Shown: piece after piece, positions 26,070 through 34,698 of the stretch
Layout: the number at the start of each line of letters is the position of its first letter
Position numbering within the stretch: the stretch's first letter is position 1
Origin: Lachnospiraceae bacterium
GTDB lineage: Bacteria; Bacillota; Clostridia; Lachnospirales; Lachnospiraceae
Length of the DNA: 63,947 nucleotides
Assembly (NCBI GenBank): GCA_017619635.1
Contig: JAFZRZ010000011.1
Coordinates: 1 to 63,947, forward strand
Reading direction: 5' to 3'
Made by a program: the position numbers and the translations under genes
Notes under the pieces: model-generated
Told to the model about the DNA's origin: nothing
Seen by the model: the letters and a program-made list of their open reading frames with translations, nothing else
Databases searched by the model: none

Positions 26070-27596
26070 TCAAGACTTATTCTTAACATATTCCTTGATG
26101 ATCTCCTCTTCACAGAAATATGTCTTTACTCCCTTTACATCCTGATAGGTCTCATGTCCTTTTCCTATAAGTGCAACAATGTATCCGGGTTTAGCCGTAT
26201 CAATAAGATATTCTATCGCTTCTTTTCTGTCGAGTATGATCTCATATTTACCGCCGAATGCATCAAGTCCGACTATGATATCATTGTTGATATTCTCTAT
26301 CTCCTCATATCTCGGATTATCCTCTGTGAGGATAGTAAGGTCAGCATACTTTCCTGCAGCTGCTCCCATATCATATCTTCTCTGTTTGGGCTTGTTTCCG
26401 CCGCCGCCAAAAAGACATATGAGTTTTTCAGGCTTGTAACCTTTCAACATGCTAAGCAGGCTTTCCATGCTCAGCGCATTATGAGCATAGTCTATGATAA
26501 ATGTTGCGATATGCGATGCCTCTCTTACAACCTGAGTCCTTCCCTTTACGGTGGTCGATCTTAATCCTTTTTCTATATAGATATTGGATACTCCGCATGA
26601 TTTGCAGATAACTGTTGCAACAAGAGCATTTTCCGCATTGAATCGCCCCGGCATCGGTATAACAAATGCATCTTCCATAAGGCCTTTTACATGCATCTTT
26701 GATCCGAGTATATCAGGCTCCCATATATCCTCTAACTTGTCACAGTAAAGAGATGCCTCTTTTCTTGTTGATATTGTAAGAAGCTTTTCAGATGCCACTC
26801 CTTCTTTTGCAAGAGCTGCGCCATGTTCATCATCGATATTTATGACAGCAGTCCTGCTCTGGGAGAATATCTGTTTTTTGTATTCAAAGTATTCCTCAAA
26901 GTCCTCATGCTCTCCTGGTCCGATATGGTCGGGTGAGATATTTAAAAAAGCTCCGTAATCAAAGGTTATACCGTAAGTACGGTTAAGCTTGAACGCCTGG
27001 CTTGAAACTTCCATTACACAATACTTGCATCCTGCATCGACCATCCTCGCAAAAAGACTGTGAAGTTCATATGACTCGGGTGTGGTATTCTTTGTCGGTA
27101 TCTTCATCTCACCGATCATTGAACCCATAGTGCCTATCATACCCACTTTATGTCCCGCAGACTCTAAGATACTCTTTATCATATGAGTCGTTGTGGTCTT
27201 ACCCTTTGTTCCGGTAAGTCCGATCATTACAAGTTTCTTTGAGGGATAACCAAACCATGCAGCACTTATCTGAGCAAGAGCTTTTCTGCTGTCTGAAACC
27301 TTCACAACGGTCATCGTATAGGGAACATATATGTCACCGAAACCGTCTTCGTTTGCTTTCTTTTCAAGTGCTTCGTGACAGCCATCCAGATCTTTTTCAA
27401 CTATGACAGCCTTTGCTCCTAGATCATGGGCCCTTGTTATATACCCGTGTCCGTCAGAAGCAAATCCGCTCATACACACAAAAAGCGAATTCTCTTTCAC
27501 TTTTCTCGAATCATATTCGATAGCGGATATCTCTGTGTTCAAATCTCCCTGCAGTAATTCATATTCAACTCCCTGCAGCAGCTCATTAAGCTTCAT
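26070..27596 (-). CDS. murE: UDP-MurNAc-L-Ala-D-Glu--2,6-diaminopimelate ligase
   Basis: Adds the third residue of the peptidoglycan stem peptide. The 508-residue protein has the ATP loop GLTGTKGKTTTTH (127-138), the carbamylated-lysine region and ribose/substrate motifs, and DNPR at 426-429. DNPR is the motif of enzymes that use meso-diaminopimelate rather than lysine, which fits the adjacent dapF. The start at 27596 is chosen for GGAG nine bases upstream; this places the start inside the last 11 bases of dapF, so the two are probably translationally coupled. Confidence 0.95.
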   Translation of the reverse strand: MKLNELLQGVEYELLQGDLNTEISAIEYDSRKVKENSLFVCMSGFASDGHGYITRAHDLGAKAVIVEKDLDGCHEALEKKANEDGFGDIYVPYTMTVVKVSDSRKALAQISAAWFGYPSKKLVMIGLTGTKGKTTTTHMIKSILESAGHKVGMIGTMGSMIGEMKIPTKNTTPESYELHSLFARMVDAGCKYCVMEVSSQAFKLNRTYGITFDYGAFLNISPDHIGPGEHEDFEEYFEYKKQIFSQSRTAVINIDDEHGAALAKEGVASEKLLTISTRKEASLYCDKLEDIWEPDILGSKMHVKGLMEDAFVIPMPGRFNAENALVATVICKSCGVSNIYIEKGLRSTTVKGRTQVVREASHIATFIIDYAHNALSMESLLSMLKGYKPEKLICLFGGGGNKPKQRRYDMGAAAGKYADLTILTEDNPRYEEIENINNDIIVGLDAFGGKYEIILDRKEAIEYLIDTAKPGYIVALIGKGHETYQDVKGVKTYFCEEEIIKEYVKNKS

Positions 27597-28449
27597 AATA
27601 ATATTCTCCTTCATAAACGACCGTAGACGGTCCTACCATGTGCACATGATCTTTTTCATCCCAGTCAACATGCAATACTCCGCCTATCTGATGGACGTCC
27701 ACATGTCTGCCTGTGATACCGAGTCTGTTTCCAAAAACCACCGCAGTGCAGCAACCCGTACCGCAGCCTATCGTCTCACCGGTGCCTCTTTCCCATTCTC
27801 TTATCTTTATCGTATTCTCATCGACCTTCTGGGCAAATGTGACATTTGTCCTTGCCGGAAACATTGGATGGTTTTCTATCGCCGGTCCGTATTTTTTTAT
27901 ATCGAGTGTATCAACATCATCTATGAACATGACAGTGTGGGGATTACCCCATGACAGCGAAGACATCCTAAACACTCTGTCCTCAATCGTCACAGGAACA
28001 TCAAACAGCTCTTCTTTCTGTTTACCATCACCGTTAGGAGGTACGATGACCGGTACTCTCTTTGCATCAAAAACAGGAAGTCCTATATCGGCATGGATAT
28101 TCACAACCTCATTATCCTTTACATCAAGCTCAACATGCTGATGTCCGCCTATAGTCTCTATTGTCAGTTCCTTCTTATCGGTCATCCCGTAGTAATATAC
28201 GAACTTAGAAACACTTCGAAGGGCGTTTCCGCACATCTCACACTCTGTTCCGTCAGGATCAAAGACTCTCATCCTAAAATCGCAGATATCAGAATCACAT
28301 ATCAGTATCATGCCGTCACTGCCAACACCGAAGTTTCTGTTTGATATCTTAATGGCAAGATCAACCCAGTCATCAACGCTGACCTTAGTTGCATCAATAT
28401 ACACGTAATCGTTACCGTATGCCTGCATCTTTGTAAAAGGTATAACCAT
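27586..28449 (-). CDS. dapF: Diaminopimelate epimerase
   Basis: Converts LL- to meso-diaminopimelate for lysine and wall synthesis. At 287 residues it has both catalytic cysteine sites: EMCGNALR (Cys73) and IGCGTGCCTAV (Cys229), plus N-terminal FTKMQAYGNDYVYID. The first motif has Ala where CGNGxR is common, which is tolerated. GGGG lies before the ATG. The 3' end overlaps the murE start, linking production of the meso-DAP substrate with its use. Confidence 0.95.
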   Translation of the reverse strand: MVIPFTKMQAYGNDYVYIDATKVSVDDWVDLAIKISNRNFGVGSDGMILICDSDICDFRMRVFDPDGTECEMCGNALRSVSKFVYYYGMTDKKELTIETIGGHQHVELDVKDNEVVNIHADIGLPVFDAKRVPVIVPPNGDGKQKEELFDVPVTIEDRVFRMSSLSWGNPHTVMFIDDVDTLDIKKYGPAIENHPMFPARTNVTFAQKVDENTIKIREWERGTGETIGCGTGCCTAVVFGNRLGITGRHVDVHQIGGVLHVDWDEKDHVHMVGPSTVVYEGEYYYEA

Positions 28450-28487
28450 TTTTAGTCCCCTTTATGTACAATCTCTATACACACGAA

Positions 28488-28519
28488 ATGCAATGCCCCG
28501 ATCACTCGAAGCATTGCAT
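28488..28519 (-). terminator. Inverted repeat between the trans-sulfuration gene and dapF, probable terminator
   Basis: ATGCAATGC (28488-28496) and GCATTGCAT (28511-28519) are perfect 9-bp arms around 14 bases. The following T run on the minus strand is weak, so an operator role is an alternative. Confidence 0.45.
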
Positions 28520-28543
28520 ATGTTTCTGTTCTATGAATCTGTA

Positions 28544-29722
28544 TTAACCCAGAGCCTGTTCGAGGTCCGCTATTATGTCTCTCGGATCCTCTATACCTAT
28601 TGAGATCCTTATGAATCTCTCATTGATACCAAGCTGTTCCCTGATATCTGCCGGTATTGATTCATGGGTCTGTGTCAACGGATATGTTACCAGTGTCTCT
28701 GTACCTCCCAAAGACTCTGCAAAGAGTATCATCTTAACATCCGTCAAAAGCTTCTTTGCTGTCTCCAGCGAATCAAGCTCAAAAGAGATCATGCCTCCGA
28801 ATCCCGTTGTCTGTGAAAGGCTTATCTCATAACCTTTATGATCTTCAAATCCCGCATAGTAAACTTTCTTTACTTTTGGATGTTTTCTTAACCACTCCGC
28901 TACTATCTTTGCATTGGAATTATGCTTCTCCATACGGAGTGAAAGAGTCTTTAAACCTCTGATAAGGAGCCATGAATCCATGGGACCGAGTCCGTTTCCT
29001 CTGCTCTTTAACTGCATATGGAAATGATCTGAATATGTATCATCCTTTATGACCAGTATTCCGGCTATGACATCATTGTGACCGCAGATGTACTTTGTTC
29101 CCGAATGAGTCACTATATCAGCCCCAAGTGTTAAGGGTTTCTGGAAATAAGGTGTAAGGAATGTATTGTCAACAACAAATACGGCATTCCATTTATGTGC
29201 CACAGCAGCAACTTTTCTTATATCAGAAACTCTCATCATCGGGTTGGTGGGTGTCTCCAAAAATACCATCCTGGTATTATCTTTCATAGCCGCTTCGAGG
29301 TTCTCGATATCTGACATATCAACATACTGGAAGTCACATCCGAGTTCTCTGAATATATCCTCGGCTATACGGTATGTACCGCCGTAAAGATCATCTGAAA
29401 GTATGATATGGTCTCCTGCTTTTAACATTCCAAACAGTGCCATATGGGCAGCCTGTCCGGATGTGAAAGCGAATGCCTCATAACCCTCTTCAAGTATAGC
29501 CATCGTTCTTTCCAACTCCTGACGGGTCGGGTTCTGCAGTCTGGAATAAAGATATCCCGTAGACACATCGAAGGCTCTGTGTTTATATGTTGCAGTCTGG
29601 AAGATCGGAAAGCTTAACGAACCCGTCATTGGATCGCAGCCTAACGCTCCGTGTACCACCTTAGAATCAAAGTGAAGATTCTCTTTTTTGTCATAATCGT
29701 TGTAGTAACACTCTTCTCTCAT
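28544..29722 (-). CDS. PLP-dependent trans-sulfuration enzyme (cystathionine lyase/synthase family)
   Basis: Family of cystathionine gamma-synthase, gamma-lyase, beta-lyase and methionine gamma-lyase. The 392-residue protein shows the PLP-phosphate and substrate segments (YLYSRLQNPTRQELE, FTSGQAAHMALF, DDLYGGTYR), VFLETPTNPMMRVSDI, the Asp of VVDNTFLTPYFQ and the PLP lysine in VTHSGTKYICGH. The C-terminus has GGTETLVTYPLTQTHE. The start at 29722 follows GGAGG; an upstream in-frame ATG lacks a ribosome site. Which reaction it performs cannot be set from sequence alone. A palindrome sits just before the ribosome site. Confidence 0.92.
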   Translation of the reverse strand: MREECYYNDYDKKENLHFDSKVVHGALGCDPMTGSLSFPIFQTATYKHRAFDVSTGYLYSRLQNPTRQELERTMAILEEGYEAFAFTSGQAAHMALFGMLKAGDHIILSDDLYGGTYRIAEDIFRELGCDFQYVDMSDIENLEAAMKDNTRMVFLETPTNPMMRVSDIRKVAAVAHKWNAVFVVDNTFLTPYFQKPLTLGADIVTHSGTKYICGHNDVIAGILVIKDDTYSDHFHMQLKSRGNGLGPMDSWLLIRGLKTLSLRMEKHNSNAKIVAEWLRKHPKVKKVYYAGFEDHKGYEISLSQTTGFGGMISFELDSLETAKKLLTDVKMILFAESLGGTETLVTYPLTQTHESIPADIREQLGINERFIRISIGIEDPRDIIADLEQALG

Positions 29723-29739
29723 ATATCCTCCGGATAAAA

Positions 29740-29757
29740 ATGCAGTATACACTGCAT
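29740..29757. promoter_or_regulatory. Palindrome upstream of the trans-sulfuration gene (possible operator)
   Basis: ATGCAGT-ATAC-ACTGCAT, perfect 7-base arms, 17 bases before the start codon. On the minus strand it contains TATACT, a possible -10 box, so a bound repressor would block the promoter. Confidence 0.4.
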
Positions 29758-29865
29758 ATTGTATGTGCGCACTATCTTTAACTACTATATCATGTTATGG
29801 CCTAAAAATCAATTTTACAGACATATGAAATCCCTATTACAAGTTACATGTTTTGTCTATGTTTA

Positions 29866-29894
29866 TTGAATTTTTAAGATAATTAAGGTAAAAT
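29866..29894 (+). promoter_or_regulatory. Predicted promoter of the CBM2-like/HD-GYP gene
   Basis: TTGAAT (29866-29871), 17 bases, TAAAAT (29889-29894). The same two hexamers at the same spacing precede the other HD-GYP gene at 53754-53782. Confidence 0.65.
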
Positions 29895-29923
29895 TAAGGT
29901 GTTTAGAATGAAGGAATGACACT

Positions 29924-31090
29924 ATGCTAAAGAAACTATCTCAAAAACTCCCCATTTTATATGGGGCAATTCTCATTTTAATAATTCTTGGCTTCATATA
30001 TATAAGGTATCTGGTAAACAATGCCCAGCCGATAACATATCATCAGGGTTCATCAGACAGTATCTCCAGCGGAGATCTTGGAGCCGAGATGGTCATTTCA
30101 AAGGGATGGCTTGAGAGTTTTGGTGTTAAGGCCAATCAGTATGATGCCACAGTCCAGAACAATACCCCATTTCCTATCGTAGACTGGGAAGTATCATTTG
30201 TTCTGCCTCCCAATTCCGAGATCAACGATTCCTGGAGCGGTAATTACGATGTTTCCCCTGACGGAACAGTAAAGGTAACCGGTCTTGATTACAATAATGA
30301 TATTGAACCCGGCGAAAACGTAACTTTCGGTTTCATCCTGTTTTCAGGTGTAACAAATGAATTCGATGAGTTTACGATAACAGGAACTCCTATCTACAGA
30401 TATACGCATTTCGCACTCTTCTGGATACTGTGTGTTCTGTCAATGGTATGGCTTATCGCTTTGTTCTCTACGCTCTCTGTGCGTATAATGTCCATTTACT
30501 ATAAGCGCAGACAGGAAATGGACCGTCAGATAATCGTTCAGTCAATAAATACGTTCACAAACTTCATCGATGCAAAAGATCCGTATACGAATGGTCACTC
30601 TTCAAGGGTTGCCAAATACACACGCATGATCGCTTCACACATGAACTTTACAGAAGAAGAACTTGATAACATCTACTATATAGGTCTTCTTCATGATGTC
30701 GGTAAGATGAGTATTCCGGATGCCATCCTTAACAAGCCTGCAAAGCTTACGCCTGAAGAGCGTAAGATCATCGAGACTCACACTACTCAGGGAGCGGAAA
30801 TGCTTAAAGAATTCAGTGCTATCCCCGATATTATTTCAGGAGCGCTGTATCACCACGAAAGATATGACGGAACCGGTTATCCTCAGGGACTTAAAGGCGA
30901 CGACATTCCGCTGATAGCACGTATAATCTGTGTAGCGGATTCCTACGATGCAATGAGTTCTTTCCGTTGCTACAGAGACGCACTCAGCAAGGAAGAGATA
31001 ATGAACGAACTCGATGTTTGTGCCGGTAAACAGTTCGATCCCGAGATAGCAGCCATAATGCTTGATCTTATAATGTCCGATGCGGTCTGA
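29924..31090 (+). CDS. Membrane HD-GYP phosphodiesterase with extracytoplasmic CBM2-like domain
   Basis: 388 residues: membrane helix (10-30), outside domain (about 50-157), second helix (162-182) and a cytosolic HD-GYP domain (about 205-385; H257-D258 in LLHDVGKMSIP, HH at 310-311, GYP at 318-320). HD-GYP proteins degrade cyclic-di-GMP. The outside domain follows the pattern of family 2 carbohydrate-binding modules: ATVQNNTPFPIVDWEVSF, INDSWSGNY, DIEPGENVTFGF, FTITGTP. The three aromatic positions used by cellulose-binding CBM2a align with Tyr73, Trp104 and Tyr123. A role as a cell-wall-polysaccharide sensor is inference. It stands alone with its own promoter and terminator. Confidence 0.88.
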   Translation: MLKKLSQKLPILYGAILILIILGFIYIRYLVNNAQPITYHQGSSDSISSGDLGAEMVISKGWLESFGVKANQYDATVQNNTPFPIVDWEVSFVLPPNSEINDSWSGNYDVSPDGTVKVTGLDYNNDIEPGENVTFGFILFSGVTNEFDEFTITGTPIYRYTHFALFWILCVLSMVWLIALFSTLSVRIMSIYYKRRQEMDRQIIVQSINTFTNFIDAKDPYTNGHSSRVAKYTRMIASHMNFTEEELDNIYYIGLLHDVGKMSIPDAILNKPAKLTPEERKIIETHTTQGAEMLKEFSAIPDIISGALYHHERYDGTGYPQGLKGDDIPLIARIICVADSYDAMSSFRCYRDALSKEEIMNELDVCAGKQFDPEIAAIMLDLIMSDAV

Positions 31091-31121
31091 TAAGTCTGAT
31101 AACCAATTTCATACATATATA

Positions 31122-31169
31122 AAAAAAGATTTTAAAACCCGTTCTTCACAAGGTCTTAAAATCTTTTTT
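31122..31169. terminator. Bidirectional terminator between the HD-GYP gene and the solute-binding gene
   Basis: AAAAAAGATTTTAAAACC (31122-31139) pairs with GGTCTTAAAATCTTTTTT (31152-31169) with one mismatch that is a G-U pair on the minus strand; A and T runs flank it. Confidence 0.7.
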
Positions 31170-31209
31170 ATTGTTTTATTCTGTTAGTTTATACTGTCAG
31201 TGTTTTATC

Positions 31210-33645
31210 CTAACGGTTCTCATTCACGTAGATCTGTACACGGCTCTGTATTATCTTGGCAACACTTGCCGCATCCTTCTGTCCGCTAAAGTAGCTCTGT
31301 GCCTCCTCAATGATTATATCTGAGATGCTCTCATTATAGTTTACAAGCTTGTCAGCACTCTTTATCACATTCATGTAGCCATCTATCTCTGCCTTAGTCA
31401 GAGGCTCTGCAACTATCTCTTTGTCGTTGATCCAGAAAGAATCCTTGTACTCTTCCTCTTCGCCCTTGTCATTGATATATGTACGGGGTTTTAACGCTTC
31501 ATCTGCCATCTTCTCCAGAGAGGATTTCTTTAATGGATAGCCCCATGATATCTTATCCTGGAAATCATCTGAAAGATAATCTCTTAAGAACTCCCATGCC
31601 GCATCCTTGTTCTTTGATGAGGCACTGATTGCAAATGCATTCTCAAAGCCTATTGTGTTTCCGCTTCCCTCTGATGTGGGGAATCCGATGAATCCAAGTT
31701 CTTCTCCAAACTGTGCATATCTGTAATATGACAGGCTGTCTCTGAAATCGTAAAGTGATAAAACTGTTACCAGAGCTCTGTTCTCAAGGAAAGCTGTCTC
31801 GTAATCTCTCCAGTTCTCATCATAGTCACCGTAGTCTATCTCATCCTTGAGACTGTCTGTAAACTCTAAGATCTTAATAAACTCAGGTGAATCAAACTTA
31901 ACCTCTCCCGTTTCATAGTTTATGAACTCTCCGGGATTGTAGTACATGATGTTTCTTATGAACTGCTCTTTTGACATCTGTAAGAATACTTCTGTATCCG
32001 AACCACAGTCTTTTGCTATGCTCTCAAGTTCATCCAGTGAAAGGTTCTTGTCTCCCACAACGGATTTCTTACCTATCATGGTATTTACATAGAATGAAGG
32101 TGTTATACAGTAGAGCTTTCCGTCAAAGCTTAAAGTATCAAGCACGTTTTCCATATAATCAGAGCGGTTGAACTGCGGGTCATTGTCAATGTACTTATCA
32201 AGAGGTTCAAATGTGCCCTTTACAAAGTAGTTGTTAATATCAAGGCTTGTGTTAAGCAGCATGATATCAGGCATTGTTCCTGCGATGATATCATTATTCA
32301 TAATGGTCATGATACCTGAGTAATCACCGTCTGTATCATATACAGAGTAATCCTTTGTGATGATCCTGTACTTATCCGAGCTTCTGTTAAACAGGATTAT
32401 GTTCTTTCTTACATCGCTTCCGATATACATTCCGCCTACAGAAAGAACTGTCTTGTTTCCGGCATCTTTCGGCTCTATCTTTGTGAATTTCGCAAACTTG
32501 GTCGGATTCTCTGACTCATCAAGATCGTCATAGTAGCATCCGTAAAATGTCTTATCGTCTATCTCACATACGTTGTAGACAGAGTATGTACAAAGATCCG
32601 ATGCGATATAATCGATCATCTTTGTAACTTCCTTATCACCGAAGTTGTAATAGAAAAGTCCGGTTGAATTGGAAAGGATCAGATCATGTGCTATTCCCGG
32701 GTTTACCGAATAATTCCAGATACTGAAAGGAAGATCAAATGTCTCCTCATTCTTTCCGCTTTCCAGATTATATGCAGACATTACAGGCTTATCCGCACTG
32801 TATGTAACAACAGCCATTCTTCCGTCTTTTAACAGGAATGATGAGTTCCAGTCAGTGTCGCCCATCTGATCACCGATATGATTCGTGTTGTTACCCTGCT
32901 TATCAAAGGTATAGATACCGGCATTTGTGGATACAATGATCATATCGTCCTTGATATTCAAACTGTTGGGATAGAAATAATCACCGGCATTATCCACCTT
33001 AAGTACTGCGTTCCAGTTTTCATCTCCGCTATCATTCATACATATGAGGCTGTAATCACCTGCATAGTTTCCTGTATCCTCATGATAACTGTATTCTTCG
33101 GTTATGATCAGGATGTTTCCGTCTTTATCTACAGAAAAATCCGGAACGTTGGTCTCACCCGAAAACTGCTTTTCAAACTCACCGATCTTATTTCCCGAAA
33201 GATCATATTTCAAAAGTTTGAAATTCATTGTGGATTCAGTTCCCATATCCTGACCATCAACGAATACCTCAGCAGGTTCTGCTGGCTCTGCCGGTGCTCC
33301 GTCGTCCGGTATGACCGTACTGTACGTATCCTCTTCATAGAGTTCGACATCTCCGTCATCTCCTTCGGGATAATCATAACTTACGCTCATGATGTAGATA
33401 GTGTCATTAAAGATCTTGCATCTTCCCACATATTCATCACTTGCAATGTTGAAAGGTTCACTCTTGTATACATAGTTGTTGATATCAGCTATGATCTCTT
33501 CTACAGATTCACCTGTATCCCCCTTGTCACCTTTCTTTCCTGATTTTGATGAATCCTTATCCCCGTCTTTCTTTCCGCATGCCGCAAGTGATACAGCAAT
33601 CGTAAGAACAAGAATCATCGCGATGATTTTTTTAATTCTCTTCAT
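31210..33645 (-). CDS. Lipoprotein: N-terminal propeller-like region fused to sugar-type solute-binding domain
   Basis: The 811-residue protein has a lipoprotein signal (VSLAAC, Cys23) and a charged Gly/Lys/Ser linker. Residues ~55-385 are made of beta-rich repeats of propeller appearance (YDLSGNKIGEFEKQF, FSVDKDGNILIITEE, IYTFDKQGN). From ~395 it reads as a family 1 extracellular solute-binding protein (MPDIMLLNTSLDINNYFVKG, DGKLYCITPSFYVNTMIGK, AISASSKNKDAAWEFLRDYL). It is about twice the usual size. It is the last gene of the permease-permease-HlyD-MacB set, overlapping the preceding gene by 14 bases. Confidence 0.85.
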   Translation of the reverse strand: MKRIKKIIAMILVLTIAVSLAACGKKDGDKDSSKSGKKGDKGDTGESVEEIIADINNYVYKSEPFNIASDEYVGRCKIFNDTIYIMSVSYDYPEGDDGDVELYEEDTYSTVIPDDGAPAEPAEPAEVFVDGQDMGTESTMNFKLLKYDLSGNKIGEFEKQFSGETNVPDFSVDKDGNILIITEEYSYHEDTGNYAGDYSLICMNDSGDENWNAVLKVDNAGDYFYPNSLNIKDDMIIVSTNAGIYTFDKQGNNTNHIGDQMGDTDWNSSFLLKDGRMAVVTYSADKPVMSAYNLESGKNEETFDLPFSIWNYSVNPGIAHDLILSNSTGLFYYNFGDKEVTKMIDYIASDLCTYSVYNVCEIDDKTFYGCYYDDLDESENPTKFAKFTKIEPKDAGNKTVLSVGGMYIGSDVRKNIILFNRSSDKYRIITKDYSVYDTDGDYSGIMTIMNNDIIAGTMPDIMLLNTSLDINNYFVKGTFEPLDKYIDNDPQFNRSDYMENVLDTLSFDGKLYCITPSFYVNTMIGKKSVVGDKNLSLDELESIAKDCGSDTEVFLQMSKEQFIRNIMYYNPGEFINYETGEVKFDSPEFIKILEFTDSLKDEIDYGDYDENWRDYETAFLENRALVTVLSLYDFRDSLSYYRYAQFGEELGFIGFPTSEGSGNTIGFENAFAISASSKNKDAAWEFLRDYLSDDFQDKISWGYPLKKSSLEKMADEALKPRTYINDKGEEEEYKDSFWINDKEIVAEPLTKAEIDGYMNVIKSADKLVNYNESISDIIIEEAQSYFSGQKDAASVAKIIQSRVQIYVNENR

Positions 33646-34696
33646 AGTGTTTCTTAAACTCCCTCCTGTTTATCAGTTCACTGATAAGAATCTTTATATT
33701 ATGTTTCAACCGCTTCTTAAATTCTTTAAAAGTCTGCGATCGTAACAGTCTGAATATGAAAATGGCAAATATCGCAAGGTTAACCGTCAGTATGATGATC
33801 ACTGTCAAACAGATAACAGAAAAGGTATCCTCCCATGACCTTGCTATATTCTCGTAATATGGAAACACAACTCCTTTTGTAGACATGGAGCGTAGTTTTT
33901 TTGTTCTTATTATCTCAACAAGCTCTTTTACTTTGAATCGCCTGCTGTTCTCACATATGATAAGCTCCTCGAGATCTTTTCCCAAAACCTCGGAGACTGT
34001 TTTCTTTGCGAATCCTTCCACAGGATTGGGAAGAATCATCTCATAATCGTAGGAGCCGTAGATCCTGCCGTATTTACCAAGGCTGTCAAGGCTCATGTAA
34101 CACATGGGGCCGTCAAGACCTGCCTCTTTAGCGACAACGCCTTCCTCTTTTCTGGTCACACCTTTTACGATATGAGGTACGCCGGCAAGTACTACCGTCT
34201 GACCTGCTATATCCGAAGATCCAAACAGTTTCCAGGCGGCATCTTCATCCAAGATTATGCCATCTTCCATAAGGTCATCCGGCGACAGATAAGCTCCCGA
34301 TAGAAGATTGACGGGATGAAACGTAAAGAAATCTCCTTCAACACCGTATGTCTTCACACTGACCTCAGAAGAATCCGACAAAAGAACTGCCTCTCCCGTA
34401 ACACTTACCGAATATGGAAAGCTTATCCCGGTTTTGTCTTTTTTTCCTGCAGCTTCAGAATAAGCCGAATCATCAAGTGCGTTTTGAATACGGTGTGACA
34501 GATCCGTGAAAAACATCGAATCCAGCTCCGTGGTCATCCTCACGGGATAAAACAGTGAGATCTGAGCCATGTCACCGTCATCGGTCCATCTCTCTGCCGC
34601 AAGCTGATCGTAAAGCGTATTCTTTTTTATACTGACATATATGCTCAAAACTGCTACCAAGAGCAGAGATAAGCATATGAATATCTTCTTTTTCAT
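33632..34696 (-). CDS. Membrane protein with MacB-like periplasmic-core domain
   Basis: A 354-residue protein with an N-terminal membrane helix (about 4-22), a large outside domain (VKTYGVEGDFFTFHPVNLLSG, GIILDEDAAWKLFGSSDIAGQTV) typical of the MacB/FtsX-type exporter ectodomain, and one C-terminal helix (about 300-325). MacB permeases normally have four helices, so this is a reduced or specialised form. The ATG at 34696 is preferred over an in-frame TTG two codons upstream. It lies 2 bases after the HlyD-like gene and overlaps the solute-binding gene. Its function is unknown; a partner of the HlyD-like adaptor is likely. Confidence 0.7.
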   Translation of the reverse strand: MKKKIFICLSLLLVAVLSIYVSIKKNTLYDQLAAERWTDDGDMAQISLFYPVRMTTELDSMFFTDLSHRIQNALDDSAYSEAAGKKDKTGISFPYSVSVTGEAVLLSDSSEVSVKTYGVEGDFFTFHPVNLLSGAYLSPDDLMEDGIILDEDAAWKLFGSSDIAGQTVVLAGVPHIVKGVTRKEEGVVAKEAGLDGPMCYMSLDSLGKYGRIYGSYDYEMILPNPVEGFAKKTVSEVLGKDLEELIICENSRRFKVKELVEIIRTKKLRSMSTKGVVFPYYENIARSWEDTFSVICLTVIIILTVNLAIFAIFIFRLLRSQTFKEFKKRLKHNIKILISELINRREFKKHYEEN

Positions 34697-34698
34697 AA

